Shown here piece by piece: positions 25,709 to 36,100 of a stretch of 64,000 nucleotides of DNA. The translations under genes were made by a program, and so were the position numbers. Each line of letters starts with the position of its first letter. The stretch's first letter is position 1. The stretch is from Lachnospiraceae bacterium (lineage in GTDB: Bacteria > Bacillota > Clostridia > Lachnospirales > Lachnospiraceae), in contig CASJPF010000013.1 of assembly GCA_949383255.1 (NCBI GenBank), positions 1 to 64,000 on the forward strand, written 5' to 3'. Below the pieces are notes generated by a model. That model was not told where the DNA came from. It saw only the letters and a list, made by a program, of their open reading frames with translations, and did no database searches.

Positions 25709-26500
25709 TTAAATAGGGCTTTTTTGTTTCGCATACTCTGCTGCCCCAAATGCCCCTATAAGTTGCGGGTCAATTGAAAGATTTACCACCTTAATTTTGA
25801 GTACTTTCTCAATCGCCTGCTTTAGACCTTCATTTTTCGCGCATCCCCCAGTCAGCGTAATGCTGTCTGTCGCCCCCGCTTTCTTTGCCATAACAAAGCA
25901 CCGCTTTGCAACAGAGAGCTGTATTCCTGCTGCAATCTCCTCCATCGGCTTTCCCTCACCAACAAGAGAAACCACCTCACTCTCAGCAAAAACAGTACAC
26001 TGTGCAGTGATTGGAATCACGTTTTTAGCCTTTAATGACAATTTGGAAAATTCCTCCAGTGACATTTCAAAGGCATTTGCCATACTCTCAAAAAAGCGCC
26101 CTGTTCCAGCCGCACACTTGTCATTCATTGCAAAGTTGAGCACCGTCCCATCTGTGTCAATCGCAATCCCTTTGACATCTTGACCGCCAATATCAATGAC
26201 AGCGTGTACTTTGGGATTTGCCATGTGCACTCCCATCGCATGGCAGCTAATCTCTGATATATTTTCATCGGCAAAAGGCACTTTATTGCGTCCATATCCT
26301 GTACCGACTAAATAGGTTAAATCTCTTGTCGAATGCAAATCTGCCACCTGCGAAACAGCTTCATTAAGCGCCGCCTCTGCACTTAATACAGGATTGATAC
26401 GGCTTCTGTTGGTGACATGTGCCACAATTTTACTATTTTCATCAATAATCACACACTTCGTATAGGTGCTCCCTGCATCACAACCACCATAATATCTCAT
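25709..26500 (-). CDS. ASKHA-family activator ATPase of 2-hydroxyacyl-CoA-dehydratase-like enzymes (HgdC/BadF type)
   Basis: The 263-residue protein has the actin-like fold of HgdC and FldI: phosphate-1 loop GGCDAGSTYTKCVIID, DIGGQDVKGIAIDTDG, the cluster-bearing NDKCAAGTGRFFESMA with Cys 129, and AQCTVFAESEVVSLV with Cys 168, then the adenosine motif LTGGCAKNEGLKQAI. In characterised members a homodimer holds one [4Fe-4S] cluster between Cys 129 and 168 of both subunits and injects one electron into the partner at the cost of ATP. The two partner-like proteins are encoded directly upstream in the operon. ATG 26500 follows AGGAG by 9 bp. Confidence 0.9.
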   Translation of the reverse strand: MRYYGGCDAGSTYTKCVIIDENSKIVAHVTNRSRINPVLSAEAALNEAVSQVADLHSTRDLTYLVGTGYGRNKVPFADENISEISCHAMGVHMANPKVHAVIDIGGQDVKGIAIDTDGTVLNFAMNDKCAAGTGRFFESMANAFEMSLEEFSKLSLKAKNVIPITAQCTVFAESEVVSLVGEGKPMEEIAAGIQLSVAKRCFVMAKKAGATDSITLTGGCAKNEGLKQAIEKVLKIKVVNLSIDPQLIGAFGAAEYAKQKSPI

Positions 26501-26523
26501 AAGCTCAATCTCCTAAACACTTT

Positions 26524-28062
26524 TTACCAATTATTATCGTCGTCAAAGTCCTCAAGACTTGGGTCAAGCGGTTCCTCACGGAACACTGTACGCATATACC
26601 GATTCACTTCTGTTCGCATGTCTTTTCTCGAGCCGTCCTCCGGTTTCATTAGATTGTGATTAACCCAAATCAGATGAATGCCGCGTTTTCTCGCCTCCTC
26701 CTCAAAAAGTCCATGATAGCCGGACATTGCCTTGCACCCCATATGGCAATACATAATGACCACATCCACATCAAAGCTCTCGCAAAAACGCCATAAATCC
26801 TCAACACCAACCTCATAACCGCCATTTGAGCGGCTTCGCATAATCATCTTTCCATATAAGTATGCCAGATCTTTAAGCGCCTGTTGCTTGTCGTGGGTGT
26901 CTATCATACGCGTAGAACATAAACTTAACATATCCACAAGCGCCGCAATACCCCAGCAGTTTTGCAGCCAGACTGTAAATGCAGTGTAATATGCAGACTG
27001 CACACCCCAAGTAATTGCGCGATGACGAATTTCACGGCAGACCAGTTCTTTTCGCTCATAGCCTCTTCTAATATAACGATTGAGCTTTTCCTCAACTTTT
27101 CGGAACACCTCATATCTGCCACCTGTTGCCTGATAGACACAATATCGGTAAAGTGCCAAATTCGTACCAATCATCTGTGGATACTTGGTGCGGCTAATCT
27201 CAAACCAATCCAACATATTCTGTGTCTCGACATTAAAAAGCTCCATACTTTTGAAAAAGGCGTTCCAGTCAAAAGTTTCCCCAGTGTGCTTCTCAATAAA
27301 GGCAATACAATTTTGAATTTCCTCCACCGCATACGGCTGCACACTGTCATATGTATGACGGATTGGCACAGCAAGCTCAAAGGTGGGAATGCCAAAATAT
27401 TGGCCTTCAATGCTGTTTCCCATAAGACTTCCGTCACAAGTTGTATTACAATGCACCGCACAGGCGCCAATTCTGGGATAATCATCCTCCAAAGCAACGC
27501 CAAGTTCCGCAAGCGGCATTGGACAGACATCTGACGGCACACCGTAGGTCTGCGCCGCGTCTGTATAATGAACCACACCGTTTTGGACCATCATAGCGCA
27601 AGTATACACCGCAGGCACCTCCACCGAAACCCAAATCAGATTCGGAAATCCATTCATAATCTCACTCATCATATTTTCATCAAAGAGTACCATTTTCTTT
27701 CTAAGTTTTTTATCATTACCAATATTCGGATCCGCCTTAAACATTCTAGTCATGCTCTTGCACATGTCGATAACGACAATGCTGAGCGCTGTGTGCGTGA
27801 TGCGAAGCTGTGCGCCACGCATACCCTCTGTATGTCTGTCAAAAAAGTCTGGCACCACCAAGTAGTTGACCATCCAGCGATAACGAAAAAATGCTTTCAC
27901 ATTATTAGGTTTTGTGGCAAAACCAATTAGCACACCCCAGATACGCAGCCACTGCGCATAATCATACATTGTATCTTTAAAGCCGCGCCACTCACGTCGC
28001 TTTCTTGCTTTTTTTCCTGTATAAAATGAACCAAGTTTCTCACTGCCCATCTGTTTTCCCAT
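26524..28062 (-). CDS. 2-hydroxyacyl-CoA dehydratase-like iron-sulfur protein, large (512 aa)
   Basis: A member of the HgdA/HgdB/FldBC superfamily, larger than the usual 400-430 aa through an N-terminal extension of about 90 residues (basic helix KKARKRREWRGFKDTMYDYA). Superfamily features include conserved cysteine clusters (PSDVCPMPLAELG; GACAVHCNTTCDGSL) and VDVVIMYCHMGCKAMSGYHG near the C-terminus, the usual cluster-ligand positions. It ends with an acidic tail (LEDFDDDNNW). The substrate is unknown. With no CoA-transferase or acyl-CoA dehydrogenase gene nearby, it could belong to the double-cubane-cluster reductases rather than to a dehydratase pathway. Start ATG 28062 has only a distant AAAGG, so the exact start is uncertain. 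Confidence 0.75.
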   Translation of the reverse strand: MGKQMGSEKLGSFYTGKKARKRREWRGFKDTMYDYAQWLRIWGVLIGFATKPNNVKAFFRYRWMVNYLVVPDFFDRHTEGMRGAQLRITHTALSIVVIDMCKSMTRMFKADPNIGNDKKLRKKMVLFDENMMSEIMNGFPNLIWVSVEVPAVYTCAMMVQNGVVHYTDAAQTYGVPSDVCPMPLAELGVALEDDYPRIGACAVHCNTTCDGSLMGNSIEGQYFGIPTFELAVPIRHTYDSVQPYAVEEIQNCIAFIEKHTGETFDWNAFFKSMELFNVETQNMLDWFEISRTKYPQMIGTNLALYRYCVYQATGGRYEVFRKVEEKLNRYIRRGYERKELVCREIRHRAITWGVQSAYYTAFTVWLQNCWGIAALVDMLSLCSTRMIDTHDKQQALKDLAYLYGKMIMRSRSNGGYEVGVEDLWRFCESFDVDVVIMYCHMGCKAMSGYHGLFEEEARKRGIHLIWVNHNLMKPEDGSRKDMRTEVNRYMRTVFREEPLDPSLEDFDDDNNW

Positions 28063-28086
28063 CTTTTTGACACCATGCCTTTCTTG

Positions 28087-29262
28087 TTAAATACCACGCT
28101 TCTTGATTTCTAGGCTCTCCACAAACGCCTGAAATCTAGTCCTAAGCTGCCCTGAAATTCCTGTCACATAGGGTCTATCTATAGAAAGTGTTGGCACTCC
28201 ATATGTCTCCCGCATAGTTTTTGACGCATACGCACGCTCATATCCCCAATAATCACAGAACTTCATCTGTTGATAAATTACACCGTCCGCATGGTATTCT
28301 TGCACTAATTGCCGCACATATTCTTGACGCTCTAAGACTTTTTCTGCATTCATATACCGCGGACACTTTCCAATTTTAAGATAGTGTCTGCACACCTGTG
28401 TCAGCGCATCTTCCGCGTCATTGAGTACAATCGGCTCCCGCTCTGGAAGAGCACCAAAACAGAAGCGGTCCGCCACCACTCTAGCCCCTGTCTCCTCTAT
28501 TAATTGAATAAGATTAGGATCATCAATCTCTGAGCCTGCAACCACTACTTTTACACGAAACGCCGGTTTTTCATCCGGTTTCCGTGTCTTCAACTCCTCT
28601 GCCACTGAGGTAAGTTTTTCGATTAAAAGCTCCTTAGGGCAACAGTAAGTGGCTGTGCACAGAACTGCAAACTCATATCCTGTAATACGTGGATTTTCCT
28701 CCTTGCGGTACTCTGATAACTCCTGCAAAACACAACAGATTTGATTGTGCTGTTCCACCGCTTTTCGGATACTTGCATCTGAAATGTCCACTCCTAACTT
28801 TTCATATAATGGTTTTAGCACATGCTCTTGCATCTGCCGCACATAATGGCGCAGTGCGGTCTCATCCGATTTCATAGGCGCATCAAAATAAGAGACAAAA
28901 GCGTTCTCAATACAATTTAAGTGCTCAATATTCTCCACACATCGATTCATCTGAGAACACGCATCTGGGGCAATAATACAATCAAGAAATTGATATCCAC
29001 CCTCAACGGCCCGCTCTAAAATTGCACGGCAACACTCACACAGCAAGCTTGACATGTAATATGTACCGATATCAATAGATCCTGTTCGTGGTGCCCGCAG
29101 CCGAACCGAAAAGCAACCTGGCAAATTCAATAATGGCTCCGGCGCTAACGAACAGACACTTCCAATTGAGTGAAGCCCCCTTTTTATCCCCTCGCGCACC
29201 AACGCATTATTTGCCTCCTCCAAAAGCTTTTCAAATGTATATAGCTGTGATAAATCTCTCAT
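28087..29262 (-). CDS. 2-hydroxyacyl-CoA dehydratase-like iron-sulfur protein, small (391 aa)
   Basis: The start is ATG 29262 behind GGAGG; the GTG at 29274 would overlap that site. It is a HgdB-type two-lobed Fe-S protein: SLLCECCRAILERAVEG and LDCIIAPDACSQMNRCVENI carry the first cysteine cluster region; then ATYCCPKELLIEKL, a second-lobe phrase RVKVVVAGSEIDDPNLI, and KFCDYWGYERAYASKTMRE near the C-terminus. Length is normal for the superfamily. It probably forms a heterodimer with the 512-residue protein encoded 24 bp downstream and receives electrons from the ASKHA activator. The reaction is unknown; no pathway gene for a hydroxyacyl-CoA is adjacent. Confidence 0.8.
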   Translation of the reverse strand: MRDLSQLYTFEKLLEEANNALVREGIKRGLHSIGSVCSLAPEPLLNLPGCFSVRLRAPRTGSIDIGTYYMSSLLCECCRAILERAVEGGYQFLDCIIAPDACSQMNRCVENIEHLNCIENAFVSYFDAPMKSDETALRHYVRQMQEHVLKPLYEKLGVDISDASIRKAVEQHNQICCVLQELSEYRKEENPRITGYEFAVLCTATYCCPKELLIEKLTSVAEELKTRKPDEKPAFRVKVVVAGSEIDDPNLIQLIEETGARVVADRFCFGALPEREPIVLNDAEDALTQVCRHYLKIGKCPRYMNAEKVLERQEYVRQLVQEYHADGVIYQQMKFCDYWGYERAYASKTMRETYGVPTLSIDRPYVTGISGQLRTRFQAFVESLEIKKRGI

Positions 29263-29325
29263 GTTTGCCTCCACTATTCTATATTTTTAGAAATTCTTGT
29301 CGCTGCTTTTGCATCACCCAATTTG

Positions 29326-30099
29326 TCAAATACCCATCTTTTCAAGCACCTCAGCCGCTCCCCGCACCAGCTCTGTATCAAAAGGAAGTGCCAGAACACT
29401 CTCCCCTCTTAAATCTGTCTCTGCGAGCTGTTGATCCGAGTAAATATAACTTACAACCGGAAGATTTCCTGTGTCAATCAGTTTGATGGAGGCTTCTGAT
29501 AGCACACGGTTCACCACAACTCCCACTTTCTCGTACATCACCAGCTCATTTGCCACCTGATGAATGGTCTGAATGACTTGTGTTCCTTTACGGCTTGTGT
29601 CTGTCACCAGAAGTAAATGTGTCACCTTCTCCATTACACGCCGGTTAATCTGCTCAATACCAGCCTCCCCGTCAATTACCACATAGTCAAAGTTTTGAGC
29701 AAGTAACTGTATCACTGCTTTCAGATAATTATTAATTTTACAGTAGCATCCTGCACTCTCAGGGCGCCCCACTGCAATAAACACAAAGCCATCACACTCT
29801 GTCATCGCATCATAAATACGATATTCCGACTCTGCTAGAAGCTCTAGCGCTGTTCTGTTATTCCCTTCCTCTACCGTGGCCACAACCGCCTTTCGGATAT
29901 CGTCAATGGTCCCGCGTACCTCCACCCCTAGCGCAGTAGACAAACCAACCGCTGGGTCTGCGTCAATGGCAAGGATCCTCTTGTTGGGATAGCGGTTTAC
30001 TAACACTTTGACCATTGCTGCCGCCAGTGAAGTTTTTCCCACGCCACCCTTTCCTACCACTGCAATTATTTTTGTGTTATTTTGTATTGCTTCTGCCAT
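29326..30099 (-). CDS. CooC-like metal-insertion ATPase (257 aa)
   Basis: MinD/NifH-type P-loop ATPase with deviant Walker A VVGKGGVGKTSLAAAM (about 14-29), a switch region LAIDADPAVGLSTALG and VVIDGEAGIEQINRRVM. The CxC motif in AGCYCKINNYLK (Cys 118 and 120) is the dimer-interface metal site that marks CooC/AcsF maturation factors for Ni-Fe enzymes. No CO dehydrogenase gene is seen in the window; instead it is the first gene of an operon with dehydratase-like Fe-S proteins and an ACS-like domain. A maturation role for one of these metalloproteins is the simplest reading. ATG 30099 follows AGAGGTG. Confidence 0.85.
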   Translation of the reverse strand: MAEAIQNNTKIIAVVGKGGVGKTSLAAAMVKVLVNRYPNKRILAIDADPAVGLSTALGVEVRGTIDDIRKAVVATVEEGNNRTALELLAESEYRIYDAMTECDGFVFIAVGRPESAGCYCKINNYLKAVIQLLAQNFDYVVIDGEAGIEQINRRVMEKVTHLLLVTDTSRKGTQVIQTIHQVANELVMYEKVGVVVNRVLSEASIKLIDTGNLPVVSYIYSDQQLAETDLRGESVLALPFDTELVRGAAEVLEKMGI

Positions 30100-30129
30100 T
30101 ACACACCTCTTTATGACTATTTATTATCT

Positions 30130-30290
30130 ATATTCATCAAACAGGAAGACTTATCTTTCCTCCTTGATGTGTTAGATCTGATAAGAAAACATACGCTTCC
30201 TATCAGACCGGACAGGAACTTTGCCCGCCAGCAAAGATTCCAAGTACCAGTCAGCTTTACATACCGATTTTAACTGACAAAATCATTATA
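30130..30290. repeat. Palindromic repeat-like stretch in the 30099-30592 gap
   Basis: It contains AGGAAGACTTATCTTTCCT, TCTGATA...TATCAGA (about 30177-30207) and GTCAG...CTGAC arms, in the style of the dispersed palindromic repeats elsewhere in this window. From 30290 to 30530 the gap is AT-rich and shows nothing convincing. The operon promoter of the CooC-like gene must lie in this region, but I cannot place it. Confidence 0.35.
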
Positions 30291-30531
30291 CCACAAGGCA
30301 GATATTTTTCATACCTGTTTATTTGTTATGTAATAAAAGAAAAACACTACTTAGCAAATGGCATTATGCATACCATTTGTTCCAAGGTTCATTTCTAAAT
30401 AACTCTTTATTCCTATATTCAGACTATTTATGTGATTTTCATAATTCTTAACGAACTGACATTGCTTGTAAAAGTAACTTTATCTCCGTTTTATTACTGT
30501 TCACAGTTGACAAAAGCTTGTCTTGTCTAAT

Positions 30532-30587
30532 AATCGCAATACAATAAAACCATGACACGCATGTCATGGTTTTATTGTATTGCGATT
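30532..30587. terminator. 56-base perfect hairpin after argS (probable bidirectional terminator)
   Basis: The arm AATCGCAATACAATAAAACC plus ATGACA (26 bases) pairs perfectly with its complement across a four-base CGCA loop. The inner part, AAAACCATGACA...TGTCATGGTTTT, has the A-stem-T layout of a bidirectional terminator. It starts 5 bp after the argS stop. Confidence 0.7.
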
Positions 30588-30591
30588 TCCC

Positions 30592-32364
30592 TTACATTCT
30601 CTCTGGCGCAGAGAAACCAAGCAAATCAATAGATGTCTCAAGCACATCTCTTGTAAGTGTAAGAAGTGCTATCCATCCTGCCTTCTTCTCTGCATCTTCC
30701 TCCGCTAGAATCTTAGTATCATGATAGAAATGATTCAATGCGTTTGCAAGGTCATAGATATAAGCACAGAGCTTATGCGGCGCATACTCTTCACAAGCTG
30801 TCTCAACACTTGCATTAAACTTCGCAAGTTCCATCATTAGTTGTTTCTCACTCTGATTCACAGGCGGCTTAATCTCAGAACATACTGCTTGCACATCACC
30901 GCCATTTTCTGTATATTTTGCAAGAATGGACTTAATGCGCACAATTGTATATAGAATATAGGGACCTGTATCCCCCTCTGACGATGTAAAACGGTCAATG
31001 TCAAAAATATAATCCTTGCTCGCCTGATTAGACAAATCACCGTATTTTAATGCTGCCAGCGCAACAGTCTCCGCAGTTTGGCTTGCTTCCTCATTTTCTA
31101 TACTGCGATTTTCCGTAATCTTTTTAAACATCTTGTCATGAATTTCCTGAATTAAACTTTCAAGACGCATCACACCACCATCACGTGTCTTAAATGGTTT
31201 CCCATCCTTGCCATTCATCGTTCCGAAACCGATAAATTTCAATTCCGTCTCAGGTTTTACAAGTTTTGTTTTCCTTGCACAGCGGAACACCTGTTCAAAG
31301 TAAAGCTCTTGGCGCTTATCTGTCATATAGATTATTTTATCTGGTTTATTTTGTTCCATACGCATCATAATCGTCGCAAGATCTGTTGTGTTATATAATG
31401 CTGCACCGTCTGATTTTAATATCATACACGGTGGTATCTCCTTCGTATCTGTCTCTTCTTTCACATCAACCACAAGAGCACCCTCACTTAGATATGCATA
31501 CCCTTCTTTTTTCATGGATTCCACCATTTCGGGTATCATATTATGCACAGCAGATTCCCCATTCCACAAGTCAAACTCTACATTTAAACGCGCATAATTT
31601 TTCTTTAAATCGGTGACAGAAATAGCGATAATGTGATTCCAAAGTGCCCGATACCCCGCTACACCACTTTGCAATTTAAAGGTACAATTCATAGCATCTG
31701 CCTTGTATGCATCATCCTCTTTGGAACGCTTACTTGCAAACGGATAAAGTTCCTCAAGCTCCGAGAGTGTAAACGGCGGTTCTTCTGGATACACTCCTGT
31801 ATAGGTTTCATCAAAGTATATCAGTTCTGGCTTTCTAACTTTCAGTTCGTTCATAACAAGCCCCATCTGTAATCCCCAGTCGCCCAGATGCACATCACCG
31901 ATTACATTATGTCCTATATATCTTAAAATACGCTTCACACTCTCTCCTATAATTGCAGAGCGAAGATGCCCTATGTGCAACGGTTTTGCAATATTGGGTC
32001 CGCCGTAATCTATAATAATCGTCGCAGGAGCCTTGGTCTCCTCCAGACCGTATTTTTTATCAGCGCGCATATTTTTCACATAGTTTCCCACAAATTCTTT
32101 TTTCAGTGTCAAATTTAAAAATCCCGGCGCGACTGCCTCAACTTTCTCAAACACCAAACTGTCACAAAGTTTTGCAGCGACATCATTTGCAATCATAATC
32201 GGTGCTTTTTTGTACTGTTTTGCACCTGCCATTGCACCGTTACACTGATATTCACACAAGTCAGGGCGATTTGACAGCGTTACAGTTCCAAGAGTACGCG
32301 CATATCCGGCCTGCTCAAATGCTTGCATCATTTCATCAGAAATCAAATCTAATATTTTTTTCAT
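30592..32364 (-). CDS. argS: Arginine-tRNA ligase (ArgRS)
   Basis: Class I aminoacyl-tRNA synthetase charging tRNA-Arg. Start at ATG 32364 behind GGAGG (5-bp gap); the longer frame to 32412 has no ribosome site. The 590 residues contain the N-terminal Add1-like domain, the HIGH motif in PNIAKPLHIGHLRSAIIGES, the catalytic core LGDWGLQMGLVMNEL, a KMSKS-equivalent GKPFKTRDGGVMRL (ArgRS commonly lacks canonical KMSKS) and the anticodon-binding DALR domain with YDLANALNHFYHDTKIL. It follows queH by 26 bp, so both are probably co-transcribed. Confidence 0.97.
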   Translation of the reverse strand: MKKILDLISDEMMQAFEQAGYARTLGTVTLSNRPDLCEYQCNGAMAGAKQYKKAPIMIANDVAAKLCDSLVFEKVEAVAPGFLNLTLKKEFVGNYVKNMRADKKYGLEETKAPATIIIDYGGPNIAKPLHIGHLRSAIIGESVKRILRYIGHNVIGDVHLGDWGLQMGLVMNELKVRKPELIYFDETYTGVYPEEPPFTLSELEELYPFASKRSKEDDAYKADAMNCTFKLQSGVAGYRALWNHIIAISVTDLKKNYARLNVEFDLWNGESAVHNMIPEMVESMKKEGYAYLSEGALVVDVKEETDTKEIPPCMILKSDGAALYNTTDLATIMMRMEQNKPDKIIYMTDKRQELYFEQVFRCARKTKLVKPETELKFIGFGTMNGKDGKPFKTRDGGVMRLESLIQEIHDKMFKKITENRSIENEEASQTAETVALAALKYGDLSNQASKDYIFDIDRFTSSEGDTGPYILYTIVRIKSILAKYTENGGDVQAVCSEIKPPVNQSEKQLMMELAKFNASVETACEEYAPHKLCAYIYDLANALNHFYHDTKILAEEDAEKKAGWIALLTLTRDVLETSIDLLGFSAPERM

Positions 32365-32390
32365 TACTACCTCCATACTTTTTGCTGTTA

Positions 32391-33023
32391 CTATCTCTGC
32401 GAATACACACACCCGCAGTAATTCTGTCGATATAAATCATACTCTGCCGATAACTCAATTGAACGCTTATAGCCGTTTTTTTTCTTAAAATCAGATGGCA
32501 ACCACGGTATCTGATACACTTCTGCCAAATGCTCGCCAATCTCATTCAGCTTTGCAGCATTCTTTAATGGGCTAATTGTAAGAGTCGTTGTAAAATAGTC
32601 CTGCTTTAACTGTTTCGCAAGCTCTGCTGTTTTTCTCAAGCGCAATTCATAACAGGCAAAACAGCGTTCCCCACCTTCGGAACACTGTTCCAAGCCCTTT
32701 ACAGCCGCATAAAAAACATTTGGCTCATAATCTCCTTCTATCACAGAAATTGGATATGCATTATCAGGCAATTGATGATTATAAGCGTCAATCAAACGTT
32801 TTTGCTCTGCCATACGCTTTTGATACTCCGCGTCTGCCGAGATATTCGGATTGTAATAAAATACTGTAATCTTAAAATATTGTCTCAAATATTCCAGCAC
32901 ATAACTACTGCACGGCGCACAACAACTGTGCAATAATAGATTTGGTGCAGTTGTAATCTGTATTAATAATTTGTCCAACTCCCGTTGAAAATTTCTTGTA
33001 TTTGGTGTTTTAGATGTCAACAT
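32391..33023 (-). CDS. queH: Epoxyqueuosine reductase QueH
   Basis: Performs the last step of queuosine synthesis, reducing epoxyqueuosine in tRNA, and replaces QueG in many Firmicutes. The 210-residue protein shows the family cysteines: LLLHSCCAPCSSYVLEYL at about 30-47, GERCFACYELRLRKTAELA in the middle, and NYCGCVYSQR at the C-terminus; these bind a [4Fe-4S] cluster and a neighbouring iron. Other conserved phrases are VFYYNPNI and TTTLTISPLKN. ATG 33023 has only a weak ribosome site. argS follows 26 bp downstream. Confidence 0.93.
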   Translation of the reverse strand: MLTSKTPNTRNFQRELDKLLIQITTAPNLLLHSCCAPCSSYVLEYLRQYFKITVFYYNPNISADAEYQKRMAEQKRLIDAYNHQLPDNAYPISVIEGDYEPNVFYAAVKGLEQCSEGGERCFACYELRLRKTAELAKQLKQDYFTTTLTISPLKNAAKLNEIGEHLAEVYQIPWLPSDFKKKNGYKRSIELSAEYDLYRQNYCGCVYSQR

Positions 33024-33055
33024 AGTATCTCACTTTTCTATTACAACGATATTTC

Positions 33056-33191
33056 GTAACAGCTCAGACAGGTCTTCGCAAGACCTGCGAAGACCATACA
33101 AAAACATAAAGCCTGAGAGCAAAAATCCCATCGCCAAAGGCGATTTTGAATGGATTTTTGCAGTAACAGGTCAGCTTGTCTGAACTGTTAC
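33056..33191. repeat. GTAACAGTTCAG inverted-repeat element, overlapping the carB 3' end
   Basis: The left arm GTAACAGCTCAG (33056-33067) and right arm CTGAACTGTTAC (33180-33191) enclose inner hairpins (GGTCTTCGCAAGACC, ATCGCCAAAGGCGAT). The right arm lies inside carB and encodes its last residues VTVQTS. Related elements are at 37601-37668 and 37747-37883. Confidence 0.65.
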
Positions 33192-36100
33192 GATATTTAT
33201 GAGTGTCAGCGGATTGTCATTTTTATTTTCTAGGCTTGTAGCGAGCGCCTTTGCAGTATCCAGTGCTGTAATACAGTTGACGCCAGTCTCAATAGAAGTC
33301 CGTCGAATCAAAAATCCATCTCTTGACTTATCACGCCCCTGCGTTGGCGTATCAATGACAAGGTCAATTTTATGTCCCAAAATCAAGTCCATAACAGTCG
33401 GTGATTCCTGCTGAATTTTATTGACTTTTTTTGCTTTGACACCCGCGTCATTTAACGCTTTTGCTGTGCTGCGCGTCGCATAAATAGTATATCCTAATTT
33501 TTCAAAACGCCTTCCAATCTCAATAGCCTCTCCCTTGTCCGCGTCTTTCACAGTGATAATCATTCGCTTATGTCTTGGCAAATCAATGCCAGCCCCCAAA
33601 AATGCTTTGTACAGTGCTTCATTAAAAGTTTTTGCAATTCCCAAACACTCTCCAGTTGATTTCATTTCTGGTCCAAGGCTAATTTCCGCCCCTCGGATTT
33701 TCTCAAAAGAAAACACCGGCATTTTTATTGCAACATAATCCGCCTCTTTCTGTAATCCTGGCTCATAGCCAAGCTCCCGAATTGTCTTTCCAATAATCAC
33801 TTCTGTCGCAAGGTCTACAATTGGGATTCCAGTCACTTTGCTAATATAGGGAACTGTTCTTGAGGAGCGCGGATTGACTTCTATTACAAACACTTCCTCT
33901 CCAACTGCAATAAACTGAATATTAATCAATCCCTTGACATGCAATGCCTTTGCAAGCCGTCTTGTGTACTCCGCAATCGTTTCCTTTACCTTATTTGTTA
34001 TGGTATGCGCTGGATAAACAGAAATTGAGTCGCCAGAGTGAACGCCCGTTCTCTCGATATGTTCCATAATCCCCGGAATTAAAATATCTGTGCCATCACA
34101 TACTGCATCTACTTCAAGTTCCTTGCCCTGTAAGTATTTGTCAACAAGAATGGGGTGGTCCTGCGCAATGCGATTGATAATCTCCATAAATTCCTCAATC
34201 TCCTTGTCAGAAATTGCGATTTGCATTCCCTGTCCCCCAAGCACATAGGAAGGTCGAACAAGCACTGGATAACCAAGACGATTTGCAACCGTTTTCGCTT
34301 CCTCTGCTGTGTAGACTGTACCACCCGCCGCCCGAGGAATCTGCGTCTTTTCAAGAATTTTATCAAAAAGTTCTCTGTCCTCCGCCGCATCGACGTCCTC
34401 CGCTTTGGTTCCCAAAATTGGCACACCCATTTTCATTAAGCTCTCTGTAAGTTTAATTGCTGTCTGACCGCCAAATTGCACTACTGCGCCGTCAGGTTTC
34501 TCAATATTGACAATATTCTCCACGTCTTCTGGCGTAAGCGGCTCAAAATAGAGCTTGTCGGCAATGTCAAAATCTGTGCTGACCGTCTCAGGGTTGTTGT
34601 TAATAATCACTGTCTCATATCCCGCTTTTGAAAATGCCCATGTTGCATGTACAGAACAGTAATCAAACTCAATCCCCTGTCCAATACGAATTGGTCCAGA
34701 ACCAAGCACAAGCACTTTTTTTGGCGGTGTTGTCTCCACCGCTTCATTGATACCATCATAACACGAATAATAGTATGGGGTGCTCGCCTCAAATTCTGCT
34801 GCACAAGTGTCTACCATCTTAAAGGAAGCTGTCACATGATTTTCATAGCGCATCTGTTTCACTTCCGATTCCTCAATGCCAACAAGTCGCGCAATTACAC
34901 TGTCAGGAAATTCCAGTCGTTTTGCCTCCTTCAACAGTTCTAGGGTGAATGGCTGTGTTTCTAGTGCGTGCTCCATCTCCACCAAAATTGCAATCTTATC
35001 AATAAACCATCGATCAATCCGTGTGATATTATAGATTGTATCGTAGTCTATTCCTTTTCTAAGAGCTTCCGCAATGACATAAATACGCTGGTCATCCACC
35101 TTCTGCATACGCCGCAGCAATGCTTCTGTGTCAAGCTCTGAAAAATCATAACTTCTAAGACAATCCACATGTTGTTCTAGCGAACGGATTGCCTTCATAA
35201 GCGCGCCCTCAAAATTCGTGCAAATGCTCATAACCTCGCCTGTCGCCTTCATCTGTGTAGTGAGCGTTCGCTTAGCTGTAATAAACTTGTCAAAAGGAAG
35301 CCTTGGCATTTTTACAACACAGTAATCCAGTGTCGGTTCAAAACTTGCATAGGTCTTCCCAGTAATGGCATTTTTAATCTCATCTAACGTGTAGCCTAGC
35401 GCAATCTTTGCCGCAACCTTTGCAATCGGATAGCCAGTTGCCTTGGAAGCCAGCGCAGAAGAACGGCTCACACGAGGGTTCACCTCAATCACACAATATT
35501 CAAAACTTGTTGGGTGTAATGCAAACTGCACATTGCATCCACCTGTAATATTTAACTCTGAAATAATATTCAGTGCCGATGTGCGCAGCATTTGATACTC
35601 TTTGTCACTTAAAGTCTGTGAGGGCGCTACAACAATGCTGTCGCCCGTGTGAACACCAACCGGATCAATATTTTCCATATTACATACTGTAATACAATTT
35701 CCAGCGCTGTCACGCATCACCTCATACTCAATTTCTTTCCAGCCTGCAATACAACGCTCTACTAAAACTTGTCCCACCCTAGAAAGTCTCAAACCATTTT
35801 CAAGAATTTCTTCTAATTCAAGCTGATTGTGTGCAATGCCACCACCACTGCCGCCAAGCGTATATGCGGGGCGAAGCACAACCGGATAGCCAATGGTGTT
35901 TGTGAATGCCACCCCATCCGCAACATTCTCGACAACAAGAGAGGCAGCACAAGGCTCACCAATCTTTTCCATAGTGTCTTTGAACGCCTGTCTATCCTCC
36001 GCCTTTCTGATTGTGGCGGCTGTCGTGCCAAGCAATTTTACATGATGAGAAGCCAGAAATCCACTCTCCTCAAGCTCCATTCCAAGATTTAACCCTGCCT

